Source: Egicoccus sp. AB-alg6-2 (lineage in GTDB: Bacteria; Actinomycetota; Nitriliruptoria; Nitriliruptorales; Nitriliruptoraceae). From it: a stretch of 64,000 bases of DNA. Under the pieces are notes generated by a model. The model saw only the letters and a list, made by a program, of their open reading frames with translations. It was not told where the DNA came from and ran no database searches. Numbering within the stretch: position 1 is the first letter of the stretch; the number at the start of each line of letters is the position of its first letter. Shown here one piece after another: positions 16,390 to 24,484 of this stretch. Location of the stretch: assembly GCF_041821025.1 (NCBI RefSeq), contig NZ_JBGUAY010000004.1, positions 1 through 64,000 on the forward strand, read 5' to 3'. Made by a program: the position numbers and the translations under genes.

Positions 16390-17522
16390 CAAGCCAGTTG
16401 CGTCCGGCTTCGGCGCGGGTGGCGGGGAGTGGGCGACCCACCGAGGGGGCCGGTGAGGCGCGTCCGCGTGGTCGGCCGTGCAGCAACAGCCCGGCGTGTT
16501 CGATCCACGCGTCCGGGCACCCGTGAGTCTCGGGCGGTGTCGCTCGGGCTGATGCTCCCGGCGGCGATGAGGGCTCGAGGTCCGGGCCGTCGTGCGCGCC
16601 GCCGGTCACGTTGATGGAGCCCACCCCGGATGGGCTGCGGCCGGGTCACGGTCACCGTCGAGCACCTCGAGCGCCAAAGCGGCTCGGCCGTCTGCGCCTT
16701 CTTGCCGTCGCTGCTGCCGACCGCCGCCAAGATACGGGGAAGGCATGCCCGCATGGCAAAGTATTGGTGTAGTTAATCTCCTAAAAACCTCCTAAGATTG
16801 TGCTTGAGATTCGCCAAACGAGCAGCCATCGCCCGTCTCTGCGCATCCGAGGTGGAAGAACGGTCCATCCGCGTGGGCCATGGCGGGCACTCGAGAGAAA
16901 TCGGGGGGCGTCGCACCGCCTGTCGAGGGCTCCGTGCTTCGCAGGCAGTCGCTTGCGCACCGGGTCCGACGCAGGTGCTCGCGCCCACAGGTCGAACGAC
17001 GACGCGGCGCGCACCCGGACCGACGCTTGCGGCGATGCGCCGTCGCGGGACAAATCGGACGGCGCGCGCCGGGCCAAGGCGGAGTCGAGGGGAAGTGGCC
17101 GACGGAGGCGGGCAGCGCTGCCGTACCGGGGCGACCGCCGCACGCCGAGGGCGGCGGATCAGAAGGTCTGGCAACAGGCTGGGGCTCGACGAAGGTCGAC
17201 ACCGCTGCATCCCCTTCGGGTCGCGCCCGCGGCTGGCTCGCTGTCGAGGGGTGCTGCAGGCAATCGCCTGGGACGGAGCCGTGTGGCTGGACCCTGCCGC
17301 GGCCGCTGGGTGGGCAGGCGGAGGCCTCGAGCGCCCGCGCTGGGGTCGCCGCCAGGAACGACCGATCGCGCGCAGCCGGGCGAGGTGGCCGTGACAGTGA
17401 CGCGCCAAGTATCCCGAGAGGAAAGGAAATGAAGTGATCTGTCGACATGTGGATCGGCATTGCCGGCTCCGATCCATGCCGGCTAGGGTCCGCTCGCGGC
17501 GTCCACGGCTCGTCTATCGGTA
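16390..17522. other. Long non-coding segment between xerD and parA
   Basis: More than 1.1 kb without a supportable gene. Several overlapping frames are open, but none has a domain, a good ribosome site or the strong GC3 of true genes here; GC is lower and more even across codon positions. Near 16755-16800 lies the least GC-rich patch of this part, with CTCCTAA twice. Scattered TGTCG cores occur (16538, 16921, 17195 on the minus strand, 17242, 17440). No rnpB, tmRNA, tRNA or transposase remnant was recognised. Confidence 0.6.
17440..17447. repeat. Single TGTCGACA palindrome upstream of parA
   Basis: One full palindromic unit, 140 bp upstream of the parA start and 83 bp before the phased array. 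It is followed by TGTGGAT, not by a second phased unit. Confidence 0.7.
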
Positions 17523-17546
17523 TGTCGGGATGTCGCTTTGTCGAGA
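17523..17546 (+). promoter_or_regulatory. Three phased 8-bp iterons in the parA promoter
   Basis: Three direct repeats TGTCGGGA, TGTCGCTT, TGTCGAGA abut with an exact 8-bp period and end 33 nt before the parA ATG. This is where a core promoter is expected, so a bound protein should control parA. Direct 7-8 bp iterons are typical operators of ribbon-helix-helix partition proteins, and such a protein is encoded just downstream. Confidence 0.75.
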
Positions 17547-17579
17547 AATGACCCCACGGCAGGAACGCCGGAAGGAAGC

Positions 17580-18464
17580 ATGGTGTCGCGAGAGACGGTC
17601 GGGCCGGAGATGCTCGGGGCGGCGAGCGCCGCGAACCTGCGGCCCCAGTCAGACCGACTGCGCCCGGGTGGTGGACCGGCCAAGCGGAAGCCGGCGCGGG
17701 TCATCGCCATGGCCAACCAGAAGGGCGGCGTCGGCAAGACCACCACGACGATCAACCTGGGCGCCGCGCTGGCGGAGGCCGGGGAGCGGGTCCTGCTGAT
17801 CGACATGGACCCGCAGGGCTCCCTCGGCGTCGGCCTGGGCATCGAGCCGCACGCGCGCGAGGCGACGATCTACAACCTGCTGATGCAGGACGGCACCGGT
17901 CTCGACGACACGATCGTCGAGACCGGCACCGAGGGGTTGCACCTGCTGCCGGCGAACATCGACCTGGCCGCGGCCGAACTCCTGCTGGTGCAGGAGGTGG
18001 CACGGGAGCAGGCGCTCGAGCGTGTCGTCGACCGACTCCGCTACCGCTACGACCACATCCTGATCGACTGCCCGCCCAGCCTCGGACTGCTCACGATCAA
18101 CGGATTGACCGCAGCCGACGGCGTCATCGTCCCGCTCGAGTGCGAGTACTTCGCGCTCCGGGGGATGTCGTTGCTGATGCAGACCCTCGAGCGGGTGCGC
18201 GACCGTCTCAACCCTGACCTTCAACTGGAGGGAATCATTGCCACCATGTTCGACCCCCGGACGCTCCATACCAGGGAAGTTCTGGAACGCGTCCGGGACG
18301 CGTTCGGCGACGTGGTGTTCACCACCACCATCAACAAGACGATTCGTTTCGCCGAGGCGCCCGTGGCGGGCGAATCCATCCTCAGCTACGCCGGCCGCTC
18401 GCGAGGCGCCACGGCCTACCGCGAGCTTGCCCAGGAGGTCCTGCAGCGTGAACCGTCGAGCTAG
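17580..18464 (+). CDS. parA: ParA/Soj-family partition ATPase
   Basis: A 294-residue deviant Walker A ATPase. After a 40-residue basic, disordered leader come ANQKGGVGKTTTTINLGAAL (both signature lysines), LLIDMDPQGSLG, ILIDCPPSLGLLTINGL (Walker B) and a DNA-binding-type C-terminus. ATG with GAAGGAAG upstream is chosen; an earlier in-frame TTG overlaps an iteron and lacks a ribosome site. From memory the orthologous place in mycobacteria holds Rv1708, next to scpA. Here an RHH gene overlaps its 3' end by 17 nt, so the pair is translationally coupled, as in plasmid type Ib partition operons. No ParB is present. Confidence 0.9.
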   Translation: MVSRETVGPEMLGAASAANLRPQSDRLRPGGGPAKRKPARVIAMANQKGGVGKTTTTINLGAALAEAGERVLLIDMDPQGSLGVGLGIEPHAREATIYNLLMQDGTGLDDTIVETGTEGLHLLPANIDLAAAELLLVQEVAREQALERVVDRLRYRYDHILIDCPPSLGLLTINGLTAADGVIVPLECEYFALRGMSLLMQTLERVRDRLNPDLQLEGIIATMFDPRTLHTREVLERVRDAFGDVVFTTTINKTIRFAEAPVAGESILSYAGRSRGATAYRELAQEVLQREPSS

Positions 18465-18807
18465 CCTGCCTGGCGCGGACGAGCTGTTCCGGTCCACCGC
18501 AGGCCGCGACGAGCGGCCGCGGTCCGAGCGGTCCCGCACCGACGACTCGCGGCCGCGTGCCCGACTCGCCCCCGCGCCGGAGGCGGAGTCACCCGAGGCG
18601 TCGGGTCGCGTGCGTCACGACCAGAAGATCACGGTCTATCTCACGGCGCAGGAGCTGCTCGACCTCGAGCAGGCCCGGCTGCGCCTCCGCGCAGACTTCG
18701 ACATCGCCGTGGACCGCGGGCGCATCGTCCGGGAGGCGATCGCGGAACTCCTCCAGGAACTGTACGAGCGGGGACCGGACTCGGCCATGGTGCGCCGCCT
18801 GAGTTGA
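18448..18807 (+). CDS. Ribbon-helix-helix DNA-binding partner of ParA
   Basis: A 119-residue protein. Residues 1-55 are Arg/Pro/Glu-rich and look disordered. Residues 57-110 fit a ribbon-helix-helix fold: strand QKITVYLTAQ, helix A ELLDLEQARLRLRADF, turn, helix B RGRIVREAIAELLQELYE. The GTG start lies inside parA. The layout of a flexible basic arm followed by RHH is that of ParG and omega, which bind 7-8 bp iterons and stimulate ParA ATPase through an arginine in the arm. TGTCG iterons flank this operon on both sides. Binding to them is inference; an antitoxin role is less likely because no toxin gene follows. Confidence 0.8.
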   Translation: MNRRASLPGADELFRSTAGRDERPRSERSRTDDSRPRARLAPAPEAESPEASGRVRHDQKITVYLTAQELLDLEQARLRLRADFDIAVDRGRIVREAIAELLQELYERGPDSAMVRRLS

Positions 18808-18820
18808 GCGTCCGGTCCGC

Positions 18821-18875
18821 TGTCGACGTGTCGCCATGTCGACTTCGCACGACGAGGGAAGACGACATGTCGACA
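18821..18875 (+). promoter_or_regulatory. Iteron array between the RHH gene and deoA
   Basis: Three abutting 8-bp direct repeats, TGTCGACG, TGTCGCCA and TGTCGACT (18821-18844), are followed by a palindromic TGTCGACA at 18868-18875. That last unit overlaps the deoA start: ATG TCG ACA encodes Met-Ser-Thr. A protein bound here would sit on the deoA promoter and initiation region. Confidence 0.75.
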
Positions 18876-20186
18876 CTTGAGATCCCGGTCCTGATCGCCC
18901 GGAAGCGCGACGGGGAGGCTCTCGGACGCGAGGAGCTCCTGGCGTTCGTCGGCGCCTACGTGGCGGGCGAGGTCGACGACGCCCAGATGGCCGCCTTCCT
19001 CATGGCCGGGGTGATACGTGGTTTCTCGCGCGATGAAGCCGTCACCCTCACCGAGGCGCTGCTGCGGTCGGGAGATCGCATCGACCTCGGCGGCCTGCGG
19101 GGGCCGACCGTCGACAAGCACTCGACCGGCGGGGTCGGCGACACCACGACGCTCATCGTCGGCCCACTTCTCGCTGCGGCGGGATGTCAGGTCGCGAAGC
19201 TGTCGGGGCGTGGCCTGGGCCACACCGGCGGCACGCTCGACAAGCTGGAGTCGATCCCGGGTCTGCGGGTCGACCTCGGCGCCGACGAGCTCGAGGCGCA
19301 GGTGGAGCGCATCGGTCTGGCCGTCGCGGCGGCCACACAGGATCTCGTCCCCGCCGACAAGCGGCTGTACGCCTTGCGGGACGTGACCGCCACCGTCGCC
19401 AGCCCGGCACTGATCGCCTCCAGCGTCATGTCGAAGAAACTTGCCGGCGGCGCGCAGCACGTCCTGCTCGACGTCAAGGCGGGCGACGGTGCGTTCATGG
19501 AGTCCGTACCCGAGGCGCACGATCTCGCCCAGCTGTGCGTGGAGATCGGCGAGGCGCACGGCCGTCGCACCGGGGCGCTGGTGACCGACATGTCCCAGCC
19601 GCTCGGCGACGCCATCGGCAACGCGCTCGAGGTCGGCACCGCTGTCGAGGTGCTCCAGGGGGAGCGGGGCGGGCGGTTGCGCGACCTCAGTCTGGCACTT
19701 GCGGCGGGCCTGCTGGAGCTGACCGGCGTGGAACCGGGCGAGGCGAGTGACCGCGTCGCCGATCTGCTGGATCGAGGGGCGGCTCTGGATAACTTTAGGG
19801 AGTTCGTCGCTGCACAGGGTGGCGACACTTCCGTCGCCGAGGAACCCTGGGATGTCCTTCCGCGCGCACCGATCGTTGCCGAGTGGCGGCCTGGCGCAGG
19901 TTCGGTCCGCGGCTTCGCCTGCCGGCGCCTGGGCGAGCTGGCCGCGCTCCTCGGCGCCGGACGTCAGCGGCAGGGCGACACGTTGGACCCGGCCGTCGGT
20001 CTCGAGGTGCTACCGCGCATCGGGGACATGGTCCGCGACGGCGAGGTGGTGGCGCGCGTGCACGCGCGGACGGACGCCGCCGCCGAGCGGGTGCTGGCGG
20101 AGCTGTCGACCGCGGTCATGATCGGGGCCCACCCTGCCGAATCCGTCGAGCTGATCCACGAGCAGGTCGGCCTCTCCACGCGCTGA
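18867..20186 (+). CDS. deoA: Thymidine/pyrimidine-nucleoside phosphorylase
   Basis: A 439-residue enzyme that splits thymidine or uridine with phosphate to base and sugar 1-phosphate. DKHSTGGVGDTTTLIVGPLL with KLSGRGLGHTGGTLDKLESI is the diagnostic phosphate- and base-binding region; SVMSKKLAGGAQHVLLDVK follows, and a C-terminal alpha/beta domain (about 345-430) ends the protein. ATG has GAGGGA 9 nt upstream and begins inside an iteron. It follows the ParA/RHH pair by 59 nt; the link to partition genes is probably positional or regulatory. Confidence 0.95.
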   Translation: MSTLEIPVLIARKRDGEALGREELLAFVGAYVAGEVDDAQMAAFLMAGVIRGFSRDEAVTLTEALLRSGDRIDLGGLRGPTVDKHSTGGVGDTTTLIVGPLLAAAGCQVAKLSGRGLGHTGGTLDKLESIPGLRVDLGADELEAQVERIGLAVAAATQDLVPADKRLYALRDVTATVASPALIASSVMSKKLAGGAQHVLLDVKAGDGAFMESVPEAHDLAQLCVEIGEAHGRRTGALVTDMSQPLGDAIGNALEVGTAVEVLQGERGGRLRDLSLALAAGLLELTGVEPGEASDRVADLLDRGAALDNFREFVAAQGGDTSVAEEPWDVLPRAPIVAEWRPGAGSVRGFACRRLGELAALLGAGRQRQGDTLDPAVGLEVLPRIGDMVRDGEVVARVHARTDAAAERVLAELSTAVMIGAHPAESVELIHEQVGLSTR

Positions 20187-20270
20187 CCTGCGCAAACGCG
20201 CCGAGATCCGCGTGGTGGAACGTTCTGGTCGGGTGAAGGGCTCGGCCCTCCGGCGAACGCGGACCAGCGC

Positions 20271-20314
20271 GCCCCGTGAGCGTCATCGACGGGACGGCGC
20301 CGCGCTCGCGGGGC
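20271..20314. terminator. Hairpin between convergent deoA and response regulator
   Basis: Twelve-base arms (GCCCCGTGAGCG at 20271-20282 and CGCTCGCGGGGC at 20303-20314) pair with a single wobble around a 20-nt loop. It lies between two convergent genes and could end both transcripts. There is no T tract. Confidence 0.5.
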
Positions 20315-20321
20315 ACGGGCC

Positions 20322-20966
20322 TCAGGAGACGTGCGTCACGAAGCCACGCCGGTAGGCCTCGGCGACGGCCTGGGCGCCGGTGTCGACGCCGAGCTTCTGG
20401 TAGACGGACGTCAGGTGGTTCTTCACCGTCTTGATCGACACGGCAAGGGTCGAGGCGATCTCGCCCGGACGGAGGCCGCGAGCGAGCAGGCCGAGGATCT
20501 CGCGCTCGCGCACGGTCAGCGCCGGCGGCGGGGTCGTGTCCATGCCGGATCCGCCGGCCCCGTGACGCGCTTCGAGCGTGGTGCTGAGGTAGCGCTCACC
20601 CGCGGCGACACGACGGACGCCGTCGAGGAGTTCGGCGACGGGCGCCGACTTGGACACGAATCCCTCGGCTCCCAGTGCCAGGGCGTGCTGCAGGCTCGTG
20701 TCGTCGTCGTGCATCGACAGGAACAGGACGCGGACGGCCGGAACCAGCCGGCGCACCTGCTCGGCGGTGGAGAACCCGTCGGTACCCGGCATGGCGATGT
20801 CGAGCACGACCAGGTCCGGCTGCTGTTCGAGCACGGCGGCGACCGCGCTCGCCCCGTCGGCCGCTTCGGCGACGACGACCACGTCGGGTGCCTGCGCCAG
20901 CGCCTTGACGACGCTCTGGCGCACCAGTGTGTGGTCGTCGGCCACGACGACCCGTGTGGGCTTCAC
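20322..20966 (-). CDS. NarL/FixJ-type response regulator
   Basis: A 214-residue regulator. The receiver domain (1-120) has acidic ADD at residues 9-11, phospho-acceptor Asp56 in LVVLDIAMPG and Lys in FVSKSAP; the LuxR-type HTH (about 145-210) reads LTVREREILGLLARGLRPGE ... SIKTVKNHLTSVYQKLGV. GTG is preceded by GGGAGGT and overlaps the stop of the upstream kinase gene as GTGA, so the two form one two-component unit. Targets are unknown; the divergent membrane-protein gene is a candidate by position. Confidence 0.92.
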   Translation of the reverse strand: MKPTRVVVADDHTLVRQSVVKALAQAPDVVVVAEAADGASAVAAVLEQQPDLVVLDIAMPGTDGFSTAEQVRRLVPAVRVLFLSMHDDDTSLQHALALGAEGFVSKSAPVAELLDGVRRVAAGERYLSTTLEARHGAGGSGMDTTPPPALTVREREILGLLARGLRPGEIASTLAVSIKTVKNHLTSVYQKLGVDTGAQAVAEAYRRGFVTHVS

Positions 20967-22618
20967 CGTGACCTCCCTGGACCGGATGTCGACGGCACCG
21001 GGCTGGTGGGACACCGCAGGTGGACCACCGTTCCGCCCCCGACCCGGTCACGGACGTCGAGCGTGCCACCGAGCCGGTCCGCGCGGTCCCGCATCGAGCG
21101 CAGCCCGATCCCGCCGCCTGCCTCGGGCGATGGGGTCGTGAAGCCCACGCCATCGTCCTCGACGACGAGCTCGAGGAGCGACGCGTCGCGCTCGAGGGTC
21201 ACCGTGATGCGGTCCGCCCGCGCATGGCGAATCGCGTTGGACAGTGCCTCCTGCGCCACGCGGAGCACCTGCTCGACGCAGCGCGGATCGACGGGGGAGC
21301 GCCCGTAGGACGTGAAATCGATCGGCGGTGCGGACGGCGACGTCAAGCGATCGACATGTCGACGAATCTGCACATCGATGTCTCCATCCAGCGGCTTGCG
21401 CAGATCACTGATCGTTCCCCGCAACTCCTGCAGCGTGTGCCGGGCCAGGCCCGCGAGCCGGGTCATCTCCGCGGGATCGTCGTCGGTCGCCAGGGCGCGC
21501 ATCTCGAGTTCCATGCGCAGGTGGGCCAAGGACTGTGCGACGCCGTCGTGCAGGTCGCCCGCGAGTCGCCGCCGCGCCGTGTCGGCCGCACGGGCCTGCG
21601 TCCCGTCGAACAGCCGGGCATTGTCCAGCGCGATGCCCGCATCTGCGGCGACCGAGGCCAGGCGTGGACGAGCCGCACGCCCGCGGTCGAGGTCGTCGAA
21701 GCCGATCAGTACGACGCCGGCGAGCTGGTCGGTACCGCCCAGTGCGAGCACCGTCCAGTGTCTGGCCGCCGCCGCGGCGGGTCGCAGCGCTTCGGGCAGC
21801 CCCTGGGGCGTGTGGAACCGGGCCGAGGCGGCCGTGGTCGCCGCGAGGGCGCGGAGCTCGTCCAGACGCACGCGGCGTGGGGTGCCGTGACCGACACCGG
21901 CGGCGGCCGTCGGCTCGAGGAAGCCGGCGTCCTCGACGTGCACCATCACCGCCGTGCAGGTGGTCAGGCTCCGGATCTCGGCCACCAGCGCAGCCGAGAC
22001 GGTGGTCACGTCGAGACCACCGGGCAGGTGGTCGGCGATGGAGCGCAGTGCCGACAGCAGACGGTTGGCCTCCTGCAGCACGACGCGGTCACGAGCGGCC
22101 TGCGGTCCGAGCAGCGTCGTCAATGACCCCGTCGTCGCGCCTGCGAGAGGGAAGACCGCCGCGGCGGCCAGCGTGCTGCCGAGGCCGATGTGCGTGAGGT
22201 GGTCGTTCACCCCCAGCATGGCGGCCAGCGCGATGCCCGTCGCCGCACCGGCGGCGACACCGCCCGGAACCCCGGCGTGCCGGCCCGCGCGGATCGTGGC
22301 GAACAGCAGCCAGGCGAGCACCGGCAGCACCTGGCCCTGCAGCGCCAGGACGAGCGCGACACCGACGAGGGCGTCGAGGAGCAGCAAGCGCGGCGTGACG
22401 GTCACGAGCGCGGTCGACACGACGTACGCCACCAGCGCGGCGACCTCGAACACGCCGAACGGCTGGTCGCCGAGCGCGAACCCGATCGGGACCGTGGCGA
22501 CCGCGGCCAGGCGCAGCCACGCCTCGGCGTCGAGCCCGGCGGCGAGCGCGCGTGTCCGCTCGGACACGAGCAGGCTGCGGGCACGTCCGGCGGCGAGGCC
22601 CTGGGCGGGGTCTCGCAC
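20963..22618 (-). CDS. Membrane histidine kinase (NarL partner, HisKA_3)
   Basis: A 551-residue sensor kinase. About five hydrophobic helices span residues 25-175, a GAF-like domain covers about 200-345 (LTTCTAVMVHVEDAG ... LASVAADAGIALDNARLF), then HisKA_3 with His357 in GDLHDGVAQSLAHLRMELEM and HATPase_c with EALSNAIRHARAD and VVEDDGVGFTT plus GGGIGLRSMRDRA. The GTG has CGGAGG 6 nt upstream. It pairs with the overlapping response regulator. The linker after His357 (VQIRRHVDRLTSP) is encoded by a double TGTCG site. Confidence 0.9.
   Translation of the reverse strand: MRDPAQGLAAGRARSLLVSERTRALAAGLDAEAWLRLAAVATVPIGFALGDQPFGVFEVAALVAYVVSTALVTVTPRLLLLDALVGVALVLALQGQVLPVLAWLLFATIRAGRHAGVPGGVAAGAATGIALAAMLGVNDHLTHIGLGSTLAAAAVFPLAGATTGSLTTLLGPQAARDRVVLQEANRLLSALRSIADHLPGGLDVTTVSAALVAEIRSLTTCTAVMVHVEDAGFLEPTAAAGVGHGTPRRVRLDELRALAATTAASARFHTPQGLPEALRPAAAAARHWTVLALGGTDQLAGVVLIGFDDLDRGRAARPRLASVAADAGIALDNARLFDGTQARAADTARRRLAGDLHDGVAQSLAHLRMELEMRALATDDDPAEMTRLAGLARHTLQELRGTISDLRKPLDGDIDVQIRRHVDRLTSPSAPPIDFTSYGRSPVDPRCVEQVLRVAQEALSNAIRHARADRITVTLERDASLLELVVEDDGVGFTTPSPEAGGGIGLRSMRDRADRLGGTLDVRDRVGGGTVVHLRCPTSPVPSTSGPGRSR
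21349..21364. repeat. Head-to-head TGTCG pair inside the kinase gene
   Basis: Two abutting 8-bp units in opposite orientation, GCGAT-type CGACA ending at 21356 and TGTCGACG from 21357, give the palindrome TCGACATGTCGA. It lies in coding sequence for a variable linker, so it may be chance or a tolerated site. Confidence 0.45.
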
Positions 22619-22689
22619 CGTGCGCCTCCGACATCGCATCGACCGGGTGGCGGCCGGCCACCGGGCGACCGGGGGAAACGTCGCCGACG

Positions 22690-22718
22690 TTGACCCGTGT
22701 CGCGGGCGGGATGATACT
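22690..22718 (+). promoter_or_regulatory. Sigma70-like promoter for the membrane-protein gene
   Basis: TTGACC (22690-22695) and GATACT (22713-22718) are separated by 17 nt, the best -35/-10 pair in the window. The start codon lies 33 nt after the -10, with GAGGAGG between. It lies in the divergent gap with the histidine kinase. Confidence 0.65.
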
Positions 22719-22751
22719 CCTGCGCCCACCGATCGCCGCCGAGGAGGCCCC

Positions 22752-23846
22752 GTGCCCGCCGTCGGAGCCGAACGTCTCCTGCGTTCCGGAACCACCCCAC
22801 CCCCTCCGCCACCGCCCGGCCCTGGTGGAGCGGGGCGGGTGCCGGCGTGGCAGCCACCGTCATCGCCGCCCCCGGCGCAGCCGGCCCCGGGCCCGCCACG
22901 CGCTCCCGGAACCGGGCCCCCCGGCGGCGGACCGCAGGGTGGGCCCTCGCCGGGACGCCCCGGACACCTCCTGCCGATGCGCCCCCTCGGCGTCGGCGAC
23001 GTCCTCGACGGCGCGATCACGATCTTCCGCCGTTGCTTCAAGGTGCTCGCGGTCATCGTCCTGCTCGTCCAGGGGCCCTACCAACTGGCCAGCGCGCTGG
23101 TTCTCGACCGTTTCCTGCCCGAGCTCGGGGACGAGGTGGCGTTCGAGCGCTTCTTCGAGAACACCGTCCCGGTCGAACTGCTGGCTCGTCTGCTCCTCGT
23201 CGGCGGGTCCGCCGCGATCGTCGGCCTGCTGGTCCACGTGTTGGCGGGCGGCGCGGTGGCGGCCGCGATCCGTGACTTCGACCACGGAGGCCGGGTTCGG
23301 GCCGGTGACGCCCTTCGGGCCAGCTTCGCGGTGTCGGGTGCGACCCTCGGCGCGAGCGTGCTCCTCCTCGCGGGCGGCATGGCGGTCGCCTTCGTGCTGA
23401 TCGTCGCGCTCACCGTGCTGGGGTTCGCGGTCGTGCCTCTGGCGGTCGTCCTCGGCATTCTCGCCGTGCCCGTGCTCCTCGGCGCCGCCCTCGCCCTGGG
23501 GTACCTCGTCATCCCGATCGCGGTGCTCGAGGAGACCGGCCCCGTGCAGACCCTCGGCCGCGCCTGGTGGGTCCTGCGGCGCCGGTTCTGGTGGGTGCTC
23601 GGCGCGACCAGTCTGGCCCTGCTGCTGGTGGCGGCGCTCTCGTTCGGCTTCGGGATCGCGATGATGCTGGTGTCGCTGGTCGCCGGGCCCGCGGCGGCGG
23701 TGGTCGAGGCCGTGTTCGGCACGCTGAGCGCGATGGTGTCGGTGCCGCTGACGATCGCAGCGGCCCAACTGATCCACCACGACGCGAGGGTGCGGGCGGA
23801 GGGCTACGACCTGCGGGTGCGGGCGCAGCACGGAGGTGGGTTCTGA
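22752..23846 (+). CDS. Polytopic membrane protein with proline-rich N-terminus
   Basis: A 364-residue protein. Residues 1-75 are Pro/Gly-rich and cytosolic-looking; MRPLGVGDVLDGAITIFRRC marks the start of a membrane domain of about six helices resembling the membrane region of glycerophosphodiester phosphodiesterase-like and DUF7544-type proteins. No catalytic motif is seen. GTG has GAGGAGG 5 nt upstream. Its stop overlaps the CTG start of the DUF4129 gene. From memory, a similar membrane gene precedes DUF4129/DUF4350/moxR in mycobacteria (Rv3689 region), so it probably works with them at the envelope. Confidence 0.8.
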   Translation: MPAVGAERLLRSGTTPPPPPPPGPGGAGRVPAWQPPSSPPPAQPAPGPPRAPGTGPPGGGPQGGPSPGRPGHLLPMRPLGVGDVLDGAITIFRRCFKVLAVIVLLVQGPYQLASALVLDRFLPELGDEVAFERFFENTVPVELLARLLLVGGSAAIVGLLVHVLAGGAVAAAIRDFDHGGRVRAGDALRASFAVSGATLGASVLLLAGGMAVAFVLIVALTVLGFAVVPLAVVLGILAVPVLLGAALALGYLVIPIAVLEETGPVQTLGRAWWVLRRRFWWVLGATSLALLLVAALSFGFGIAMMLVSLVAGPAAAVVEAVFGTLSAMVSVPLTIAAAQLIHHDARVRAEGYDLRVRAQHGGGF

Positions 23847-24484
23847 CCTGCGCCCCGCTGCTCGCATCGGCGGCCGCCGTCGGCGGTCCGCTCGGGCACG
23901 ACCCGTCCCGGCTCCGCGACGTGGCCCGCGACCTGCTGGCGCGACCGCCCTACACCGACGCGGCACCGGGGCCGGTCACCGACGTGCTGATGCGGGTCCG
24001 CCGGTGGCTGGCGGCGCTGCTCGACACGCTGCTCGGGGCCATCACCGGCAACACGGCGTTCGCCTGGGGCCTGGTGCTGGTGGCCACGCTGGTGCTGCTC
24101 GCCCTCGTGTTGCGGTGGGGAAGGCAGCTGTCGGCGGGCACGGCGGGCGCTCGTGGTCCCGCCCTTCCGCAGTCGCGGACCGCCGAGGACTGGCGGCGGG
24201 AGGTCGATGCGCACGTGCGTGCCCAGCGATGGCCGCCGGCGGTGCGGGCGGCCTACGGCGCCCTGGTGGCCGAGCTCGTCGCCGACGGTCACCTCGAGCA
24301 CGCCGAGGGACGCACCGTGGGGGAGATCGACGACCACGTCCGCGGCGTGCTGCCGGGGCGGGCCGCGTCGATCGCCACGGCCGGCCGGGTGTTCGAGGAC
24401 GTCTGGTACGGCCACCGCCAGGCGGTCCGCGAGGACGTCGACCGGGTCCTGGCGGCGTGCCGCCTGCAGCCGGCACGCTCGTGA
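23843..24484 (+). CDS. DUF4129-domain membrane protein, apparent CTG start
   Basis: A 213-residue protein with one clear transmembrane helix (FAWGLVLVATLVLLALVL, about residues 72-90) and a C-terminal DUF4129-like domain (TAEDWRREVDAHVRAQRW, AYGALVAELVADGHLE, GRTVGEIDDHVRG, FEDVWYG). The conserved N-terminal part (ARDLLARPPYTDAAPGPV) precedes the first usable ATG. CTG at 23843 overlaps the previous stop as CTGA and has GGAGG 6 nt upstream, exactly like the GTGA couplings nearby, so it is taken as start. DUF4129 proteins often accompany MoxR/DUF58 and transglutaminase-like genes. Confidence 0.8.
   Translation: MTCAPLLASAAAVGGPLGHDPSRLRDVARDLLARPPYTDAAPGPVTDVLMRVRRWLAALLDTLLGAITGNTAFAWGLVLVATLVLLALVLRWGRQLSAGTAGARGPALPQSRTAEDWRREVDAHVRAQRWPPAVRAAYGALVAELVADGHLEHAEGRTVGEIDDHVRGVLPGRAASIATAGRVFEDVWYGHRQAVREDVDRVLAACRLQPARS

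Noticed and set aside
16773-17477. Several overlapping open frames of 120-235 codons between xerD and parA
   Set aside because: They are Arg/Pro/Ala-rich without domains, lack ribosome sites, overlap each other in several frames, and do not show the GC3 bias of true genes here.
17580-18807. ParA-RHH pair read as a plasmid or prophage insertion
   Set aside because: The ParA lies where mycobacteria keep a ParA-like gene, codon use matches neighbours, and no integrase, replication gene or target duplication was seen, apart from the chromosomal xerD.
18448-18807. RHH protein as an antitoxin
   Set aside because: The downstream gene is deoA and the upstream gene parA; no toxin-like small frame lies beside it.
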